Positions 56,195 to 64,000 of a stretch of 64,000 nucleotides of DNA are shown here, in pieces. The stretch comes from Desmodus rotundus. Its lineage: Eukaryota > Chordata > Mammalia > Chiroptera > Phyllostomidae. The DNA lies in NCBI RefSeq assembly GCF_022682495.2, contig NC_071390.1, forward strand, positions 150,264,583 through 150,328,582, read 5' to 3'. Each line of letters opens with the position of its first letter. Position 1 is the stretch's first letter. Under the pieces are notes generated by a model, which saw only the letters and a program-made list of their open reading frames with translations, did no database searches and had not been told where the DNA came from. The translations under genes and the position numbers were made by a program.

Positions 56195-56718
56195 TCACCC
56201 TCATTTCCTGGGGTTCATGCCTTTGTATAGTCCCCTCCCACATTGAGCCCCGCAGACCTGAGTGGCCAACAGAAGATGGCAGAAGGGAGGGTGTGTGACT
56301 TCTGAAGCTAGGTCATAGCAGGCATTGCACTTCCACCTTGCCCCCTTGGACCGTTCTCTACGGGGGAGGTCAGGCACCACGCCAGGAGGAAGTTCAAGTA
56401 GCCTGTGGAGAGGCTGGGATGAAGAGGAGCCAAGGCCTCCTGCCAACAGCTGGGGTCACTGTGTCAGCCGTGGGAGTGAGCCACCTTGGAAGCGAATCCT
56501 CAAGCCCCAGTCAAATCTTCACATGACTGGGGGCCCAGCCCATGTCTGACTACAACCTCATGAGAGCCCCAAAACCCCTCAGCTCCCAGAACCACTCAGT
56601 CAAGCCACCCCATAATTCCTGATCCAGAGAAACTGAGACAGATAGGAAGTGATTAGTGTTGTTTTAAGCCACTCAGTTGCAGAGTGATTTGATCTGCAAA
56701 ATTAGATAATGAATGCGA
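56195..56718 (+). mobile_element. MLT1-type LTR, sense
   Basis: It keeps 'gccaaggcctcctgccaaca', 'gagccaccttggaagcgaat', 'cctcaagccccagtcaaatc', 'gactacaacctcatgagagc', 'agaaccactcagtcaagcca' and 'ttgttttaagccactcagtt', ending 'attagataatg'. The left border is approximate. With 55746-56140 it forms an inverted pair about 55 bp apart. Confidence 0.85.
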
Positions 56719-59649
56719 GATGCAAATAATTTGTAACCTGTGTGTACGTGTGTATATATGTACATACACAGATGATAGATAGATGATAGACAGATTTATA
56801 TATTAAATAGACATAAAATAGTAATTCCTAGAAGCTGGGATGAGGGTTATATGTGTGCACGTGCAAGCGTGTAAGTGTGTGTATGTGGTTGATTTTGGGC
56901 ACTGAGGGGCAGGCAGGCTTATACTTTTTACTTGAGGTCCTTTTTTCTTCACACTTGAGTTTTTTCACTAAGAGTGTTTTACTTATATAATGGTTCAAGC
57001 AAAACATAATTTCTCTTGATACCTCACAGCATTCGTATGTGCACACGTACATGGGCGACTGGGCGGGGGAAAGAGGAAGAAGCCCATTTGGGGGTCTTTA
57101 GGGGCTGTCTGGCATGGTTGCTCTGGACGTTCAAGGTCTAGTAGCTCTACGACTTGCCCCAGAAGACGCGCGAGCGCAGCCCAGGCTTGGTGTACGGGGA
57201 TGAACGCTCTCTGACCAGCACTGAGACGATAGTAATGAGGCAACTACAATGAGGTTTGAGCATCCGTTCTCCTGTCAAATGAGGTTTCCCAGAATAGACG
57301 ACGTCCAAGCAGTCACTGAAGTACAATTAGCACAGCTGGATTTGGTTTCAAACACTAAGAATCTGTTTGAAAAAACAAACACGAAATGGGGCCCAGCTGT
57401 CTGAACCAGTTTAGAGAACCCCACATTTAAAAACAAAATTGTCTACGTTTTCCAATGGCTTTTTCAGTGCAATGTGGGTTTAAACATCCACCAACCCAGT
57501 CAATTAATCAGGGCAGTTAACCAGGCCTTTTCCACACAAGGAATCTAAAGCCTCTTGTCCTCCAGAAATAGAGATTAGTGTCATGGTATCTTGGGATTTT
57601 TTTTTCAAAACTCCTAGATAATTCCATGAATCTTTGCCTGATTGTAAGAAATCTGGAGTGCCCTCACTTTGTTTTTTCCATTCATAATATTTATTATTGC
57701 TGCTTCATTTTTGAGTAAGCGTTGACAATATCCTCAGGGCTGGAAACAAAACCCTAGAGAATACTATAGTCCTTGCCTATTAGATAACAGTTTGGTTGTC
57801 TTCCCCATCGCTGTTCCCAAATATGCAATATTTAGCCCCATGGCATGTCACGGAGCCCTGGATGAGGTAGTTTCACCTCAATAGGGGAGATCCCTAATTT
57901 TTAAAAAGGCATGAAATTAAGAAATATATGTGTAAAGATGACATCTTCCTAACTCCTGAGGCATAACCAAATTGCTCACAATTTCTAATATTTGTGACTA
58001 TAATAGAAGAGTTTCAATCTATGTGTTCTACCTACTCTGATTAAAAATTTACAGATACTGCAAGTACAATTGGGTTTTTCTTGATTTAATAATTTACTTG
58101 TCCTTATTGTTTTTAGAGCACCCTCTGCCCCCCTCCAACCTGTCCCATGTGGTAGTCTGGGGCACCCTAGGGGTAGAAACACTAAAAAAGGCAGCATTTC
58201 CCTAGAGACAGCCAACTGAGTTTTCCTGGGTCACGGTGAGGGGGAACAGCAGCCGCTGCCAGGTGATTTGAAATTTACAGAGTACGGGTCCGGAGCCAGG
58301 TATCTGATGTGTGTGCACAGCTCCAAGAGTCACTGTGGCTTTGCACAAGCCCCCTATGTCCTTCTGGGCCCGCTCCCTTCAATGAAAGGATAGTTATTTG
58401 TGAGTGAAGCCTTGCCAAACTATTATATGGATTGCAGAAGTGTGGACCCTAGGTACAGAGACAGAATACACGGTGGGCATTGATTGGCTTGCCTCACGAG
58501 CACAGTCATTTAATGTGAAATTCCGCAGGGAGCGTGGCTGGCTTTTGCTGAAAAATCTGGAAGGTAGAAAAATTTCTTTTTTTTTAACGTTGGTATTGGA
58601 TACAAGGCAAACACCTAGTTTACACACTTTCTAATTCCTGTGGGAGAATTATTTTGACGTGCATTTACACATAGGCATAGAAAAGTTCATGAAAGAAACA
58701 AATTAAAATATAACCCAAATTACCGAAGTTGGGGGGCAGGAGGTGTTCCTTCTAGTTGAGGGAAGACATAAAGAGTGAAAAACAATCAATACAGCACGTA
58801 CTTTAAGGAGTTGGACTGAGTGGGTTCTGCTGCCTTCCCGGAACCATGAGGACTGCAGTCAGAATCCTCCAACGTGAGAGGGAAGAAAATGGGAGCTAGA
58901 AAGTCCCGGCATGGGCTGCCTACAGCGGGGAAACTAGAGGCTGCACAAGAAGCCCCTCCTGTCATCGAGCCCTGGCGCACAAGATCCAGGAGGCGGAGGG
59001 AAAGAGGCCCTTGCTTTTCAGGGCAGCGGCCCAGTACCTGGAGTAAGGGCGCCCAGGGAAGAGCACGCTCTCCCTCCCTCCCCAGCCAGGTTGGTGTTTA
59101 GTCCTGCTGAGAGCAGACCTGGGAGGTGGCTGGAAGCCAGGTTCCATGTTGCTCTCTCTTGGGGCATGAATCGGAAGTTGCTTCCGACATATGCACAGGA
59201 AAATAAACATTTCCTGGCTCTGCCTCAACACAAATAAATACAACCCCTGTGTGAGTAAATGATCTTGTAGCCGTGTGCAGATTAAGGCAAAAGGTCAGGA
59301 AGGTGTGGCTGGTGATGAGTCATCATATATAATATTTGAAAATTCATATCAAACCCAAACAGGCAACTGCCACTTAGAAAGAGTGTTTACTCTGTGAATT
59401 TTTTTTTTGGTATGTTGGAATGTGGAACTTATTTCCCCTCATAAACTGATGTTCTAAATCTAAGTGGTGTTTGGTTTCCCAAAGCTCATCCCCACACGTT
59501 TTTATAACAGCACAGTTTCCACTCTGCTGTATTGTTTTCACGGGGAACGAATTACAAAAACGAACGCGGAAAGCCAGGGGACACGCAAGTCCTGAGCCCA
59601 CACCAGCCCCCTTCACCGGTGTCCCTGGGCTGTGGCACACAGGCAGACA
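56719..59649. other. Unique non-genic DNA with GT/GATA simple repeats
   Basis: TG-rich and GATAGAT simple sequence lies at 56738-56805, and again TG-rich at 56850-56890. About 57260-57740 is low in recognisable repeats and may be unique conserved sequence, but this cannot be judged from one genome. Frames under 105 codons only. No gene supported. Confidence 0.5.
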
Positions 59650-60530
59650 TAGCAGGGTAAATGATACATTAAGCAAATAAGCAAATAAATAATATTCTTA
59701 TAAATCATATCAAGTACTACAAAGGAAATGGGAGAGAGGGTTCTCTAGGAAATGATATTTGAGCTGAGACCTGGAAGATGAGCTAGGAAGAGAGGGTGGG
59801 TCTGTGTGGTTTTTGCAGGGGAGGGGTGAAAGACAGTACAAGCCAATCCAAGAACAGCAAAGCCGTGACGTGAGAAGCCTTGTTTGCGAGATTGACAGCA
59901 AGCTCACGCTGCTGGAGTGTGCTGAGTGTGCTGAATGTGCTGAATGGGGAGTGTGGCAGAGGTGACATTGGAGAGGCGAGCAGGGACCAAATTATGCCAA
60001 ACCCTGAGGGCCAAGTCGGGCATTTTTAAAATTTCTTCCTTCATGGAATGGAGAGCCTTGAGGCTTGTAGATAGGCTAATGGCCTAACCAGAATTACTTC
60101 TTTGAAAGTCTAGTGGCGCTGGAAGGTGGGGTACAGATCTGGTAGAGGAACTGAAGGCAGGAGGGAAGCAGGAAGACCAGCTTGCAGCCAACTGCAGTAA
60201 CTCGGTGCTGGCTGAGAGGGTTCTGCGGTTCTGCTGGTGGAAAGTGGAGGTGCTGTGTGCAGCTGATACAAATTTTGGAGGTGGGACAGATAGGAGGTGC
60301 TCAGGGACTGCATGAGGGAGAGGCTGAGGAAAAGGGACTCTCTCGAAGGCCGGAGCACTTTGTGGGTAGAAGGGCCATTTGCTGAGATGGAAGCAGGAAG
60401 AGATGAAAAGCTGACTTTGGATGTGTGAACTTGGAGATGGCTGTGAAGCACTGAGAATGAGCTTGGAAACTCAGAAAACAGGTCTGAGCCAGAGATACAA
60501 ACATGGGAGTTGGTGGCACAGATGGTGTGA
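59650..60530 (-). repeat. Long L2 LINE, antisense
   Basis: About 850 bp in antisense L2 order: 'gtactacaaaggaaatggga', 'atatttgagctgagacctgg', 'aagatgagctaggaagagag', 'accaaattatgccaaaccct', 'ggaagcaggaagaccagctt', 'gcagccaactgcagtaactc', 'gctgagatggaagcaggaag', 'ttggagatggctgtgaagca', 'gtctgagccagagatacaaa'. It covers the C-terminal half of L2 ORF2. The 113-codon minus frame (60110-60451) lies within it but is not an intact L2 frame. Confidence 0.88.
59914..59948 (+). repeat. 10-bp tandem repeat inside L2
   Basis: Three copies of a unit close to 'gagtgtgctg' lie head to tail. A local duplication within the L2, not an L2 feature. Confidence 0.85.
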
Positions 60531-62474
60531 CACCTGGGGTGGGGCTTTGGGCTCCTTACTGCCTCTCCAATGCGTAGGGACAGGGGGGCAAACTATCACT
60601 TATGTGCTTAGAGGAGGAAAAGGACGGCGATCAGTTTCAGAGAAACGGTGTTCTACCTCCTGTCCTGACTTTCAGCCTGAGCGTCTGTGGGAGTGCAGAG
60701 GGGCCCGAGACGAAGCTAGCTCAGGTTCTACAGGACGCTGAAATGGCTCCTCTCTAACTTTACTTTTCTCAGACTTAATACCCCTTTCTCAGAATGCACG
60801 AAAAATGAGGACATTTTCTCGGAATGTAACTGGGCATGTCACTTTTCTGAGAGCCTCCAAAAAATGGGCCATTGTTCCTAGTGCGGTGAAGCTATGCTTG
60901 CTTCCCCATACTGATTAGGATTTTTATTTGCATCTGGACATTTCCGCTGAGCTGGAGCCTGTCACTCACCTGGAACCACCCACACCAAGTGGAAAGGACA
61001 CTCTAAAGTCACGGAGTTTGAGCAGGCCCAGGGCTCCACACCGTGAGCTGCCAGGGAGTGAGTAATCCTGGCTGTGGGAAGGGCACATGTGTAAAGCTAA
61101 ATTAATATGTTCTGTTTTCCATCCATGACTTCTCTCTGTTTCCAGTTTTAAACTCAGCGGCCTTGGTTACATGACCATGCAAAAAATATTTTTGGAGTTG
61201 TGTGTGTGTTTATTGTCAATCCCAGAATGGACTCAGTTCTTGGATCTAATTTCTTCAGTCCTGCCCCAGATGCTCACAGGAGAGCAGGGAGAAATGAACT
61301 CCACGTACCTTACCTTTCTGAATGAAAAAGCCCGGCATCTCCAACAGTCCCCGAGTCTGCTGTCTTTATTTCCTGGTGGAGAAAAGCTGTGAAGCAGATG
61401 AGGAACACGAAAGCTTCCTGACCTCAACTCCTTTCCAGTGTTTTGGTTTTTTGTTTCACATGATAAGGTTGAAAAGGCCCATTTGACTCTTATAAATCGC
61501 CTTCCTCATCAAAGAACTCCAAGACCAGAGTCTATAAACATATTTGGACACTATGTTTAGTTGTAAACCACCAGGAAAGAAAAACGAAATGACATCTAAA
61601 CTAAACGCCCAGCCCCTTTCTAATCTTCTTTATTGCCCTAATTCCAGTAAGTCTGGATTCTCTGTTAAGAACGAAAAGCTGACCAACCTCAAGTTTAAAG
61701 GCTTACGTGGCCCCAGAGCAAAAACTCCCTAAAGCTGCACCAAATCAAATCCGGGGGTAACAAGGATGAGCAACAACTGCCCAGATGTCGCAACTTTCAT
61801 ATTTACAAAAACAGACAGCGTGGACCCCACCGGGAGGCATCTCCTCGTCCCCTAATTAATGGTTTTACTTTCCTCGGACCAGCTGCGAGCTGCCCTGGGA
61901 ACCGCTCCGGGCGAACAGTGGAGCTAAGATGAGCACAATAAAACAAAAAGTTGCACAATGACCTGAGGACTGAAAACACCTGTGCTGATTTCTTCTCACC
62001 GAGCAGAAGTTTTCCGGGCTGGGAGCTGAGCCTTATTCATTCCAGGGATTATTGATGAAAAGCAGCTTGGAGCTGTTAGGCTCCCAACAAAAGGACAAAC
62101 GCCATCAGGCCAGGACCGAAACAAACACAGAGACCAAGAAATTCACAGTGCCCTTGCTTTTGGTAAATAGGAATCGCAGTGGAGAGCCAGGCGGCCACAG
62201 CCTGTACCAGCTTGGATTAGAGAGAAGAGCAGGCACCTGGGTGAGGAGTGCTGTTTGTACAAGTGACATAAAGATAGCACTCATTCACAACTCAGGGAGA
62301 GAGCGCTTGACTAACCAATGATCCCTGTTTCTGTCTAGGATTCTATCCCCAGAGCTAAGAGTGTGGTTAAGCAAGCCCTTTGACCAGCACCAGAGCTGTC
62401 AGTCCACAGAAGTGCTTCTGCTGACCAGCAGGAAAAGTAAGATGCAGAAAAGCACACATCCAGAAAGGCAGGGT
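60531..62474. other. Unique non-genic DNA
   Basis: No repeat named over almost 2 kb. About 61840-62080 contains a TAATTA site, 'ctgggaaccgctccgggcga' and ATTGATG-like words in a repeat-free block, possibly conserved, but that is not shown by the sequence alone. Frames under 110 codons. No exon supported. Confidence 0.5.
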
Positions 62475-62690
62475 TTACATGTTTTAAATGTAGCTGGGTC
62501 ACTTTGTAGGAGTGACTTAATCTCTCTAATGCTCAGTTTAGGCATCTATGAAATGGGAATGAGAACCATAGGATTATGTTGAGACCTACGTGAAATAATG
62601 CAGGTCAGGTGATTAGCACAGGGCCTGGCAGACAGCAAGCACGTGCTAAGTGCTACCAAAGATGTTGCTGCTGCTGCTGACTTTTGTTGA
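62475..62690 (+). repeat. MIR SINE, sense
   Basis: It reads 'gtgacttaatctctctaatg', 'ctcagtttaggcatctatga', 'aatgggaatgagaaccatag', 'gcacagggcctggcagacag' and 'gtgctaagtgctaccaaag', with a short GCT run (62666-62679) at the end. Nearly full length. Confidence 0.9.
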
Positions 62691-64000
62691 AGAGTAAGTA
62701 GAAGAAATCCTATTTAAACAATAACCCTGTATCTGCAGAAATAAAAGCCTTAACTAGCATCAGCCATAACTTGCTCAGTTTCTTTGCCTACAAACATAAG
62801 CCAATGTTCAGTTATAAGAGACACTGCATGTGGAAAAACCTTTGTAAATTTGGCAAGGCATTGGAACAAGTCAGAATTGCCTGATTGCCTGATACAGATT
62901 TCAATGTATGTCTCTTTGCATATTTAAAAAGAAAAAGATGCCCAGGATTCTGAGACCTGTCCAGGTCCCAGCTTGATGGTGTCCCAGGACTCGTGATCAC
63001 CCGACGGTGCAGTGACCCGGTGTTTATTTCCCTGTTGATTTCCCTTCCCAGCTCCAAGCTCACTTTCCCATTGCCCGCAGGAAGACAACACCAGGGGCGC
63101 GGCAGGCCGCACTTGGCAGTCCTAAAGGTGAACAAAAGGATCCCGGCTTTTGGCGAGAGCAAAGGAAGTCAGAGGGGGCCTCAGCCGCATCCAAACCAGA
63201 ACAGAGTTGTCACTAGTGCTAATGACAGCCTGCTCCGTGGGGGGCTGCTCTCCCTGGAAACTCCCTAGAAGCTGCGCTGAGGTTTATGCGATGGTTGTCT
63301 CTGTGACACTGTGAGTTACTGTGTGCAGTGTGGTCAGTGTTCTGGGGTCACGGAGGAGACTTGCAGAAGAAATGAAAGGAGCTGATTAACCCAAGTGAAC
63401 AAAGTGAAGTGGTTTTCGTACCTGTCTGCAAAACAGGACAGAGGAAAGAGAATGTTTTCCTTGGCTGCTGCTGAGTCAGAAAAGCTCAGCTCCCAAGTGG
63501 ACTGTCCCCAGAGGCCTGACCCCACTGGGACCCACAATGCAACAAAGGTAAGAGGCCTGGTTCCTGCACCAGGTGGCATGCGTCTGATGTAATTTGAGAA
63601 AAATTTGCCCCTTGGTTACCCCAGCCCAGCCTCCACCCTGCCCTTCCCCACCACACAGAATTGCTGAGGAGAGCCTAGAAAATAGAAATATCTAGTTATA
63701 TCTTTTAAAAAATACTCTAGAAAGACCTCAGGATATTTGCTCTCCTTTTGTCTGCTTTTTTAAAAAATGCACTGGTCTTCATGGAAACCTTCTTCCTTTA
63801 CTTTCAAAAATAAAACCTGCTTTTTAATTTAGTTTTTTTTCTTGGCCAAACAGGTCAGTAAAATGTAAGTGATGCCCCCGATGGTGACTGGATGGACATC
63901 GCGTTATTCCTCATCAGCCACATACTTGGTGTCATTCCTACCGCAGGGCGAGGCATTGTCGTTGCAGTTTTACGCACGGAGACACTTGGGTCCAGAGCCA
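62691..64000. other. Unique non-genic DNA to the window end
   Basis: A 116-codon minus-strand frame (62812-63162) has no domain. T/A-rich tracts lie at 63700-63845. Nothing recognised. Confidence 0.5.

Overview
This 64-kb window is mammalian nuclear DNA, very probably from a bat. The strongest evidence is four copies of a tRNA-derived SINE of the Ves type, which is restricted to bats, at about 23472-23707 (-), 27172-27352 (+), 32338-32500 (+, 5' truncated) and 54244-54444 (+, with a perfect 13-bp target duplication). L1 3' ends of a young-looking type lie near 49846-50771. MIR, L2, MLT1/MaLR LTRs, MER5A-like and Tigger-like elements form the usual eutherian background. No Helitron was recognised and Ves copies are sparse, which hints at a bat outside the Vespertilionidae, but that is weak inference.

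I find no convincing protein-coding gene, rRNA, functional tRNA or CRISPR array. The longest open frames (up to 278 codons) lie in or beside repeats, or overlap one another in several frames of GC-rich DNA. None has a recognisable family or clear splice structure. The window is best read as intergenic or deep intronic DNA whose annotation is mostly its transposon history. Repeat names are by eye from remembered consensus features, and borders are approximate unless a duplication or terminal repeat fixes them.

Layout. 1-8 kb: mostly unique AT-rich DNA with a 105-bp near-palindrome (2851-2955), a solo LTR bounded by TG...CA and GCTT (4348-4845), a MER5A-like element, MIRs and a hAT-like fragment. 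9-13 kb: L2 fragments in both orientations; a short inverted-repeat DNA transposon (9611-9931) splits one L2. 13-25 kb: MaLR LTRs, an L1 3' end, a deleted Tigger-like element, an L2 end with a GGAT microsatellite and a Ves SINE. 26-28.5 kb: two different old L1 3' ends in the same direction, with a Ves SINE and an LTR candidate between them. 30-32.5 kb: L2 in both orientations. 33-34.7 kb: the best nest in the window, an antisense L1 split by an internally deleted mariner carrying a broken transposase 3' end and by a 541-bp retrocopy-like insert that itself holds a palindromic DNA transposon. 40-43 kb: a long L2 and an old L1/HAL1-like 5' region. 46.7-48.5 kb: a fossil L1 with ORF1, endonuclease and late RT remnants joined by a large internal deletion. 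49.8-50.8 kb: two L1 3' insertions, one inverted as in twin priming. 51-64 kb: LTR candidates, microsatellites, MaLR LTRs in inverted arrangement, one L1, a long L2, a MIR and unique DNA.

I did not find an undescribed biological system. The observations most worth checking are the nested insertion at 32.98-34.66 kb, the two hairpin loci (2851-2955 and 46385-46490), two DNA-transposon families that share a terminal motif, and the unassigned insert at 42412-42847.
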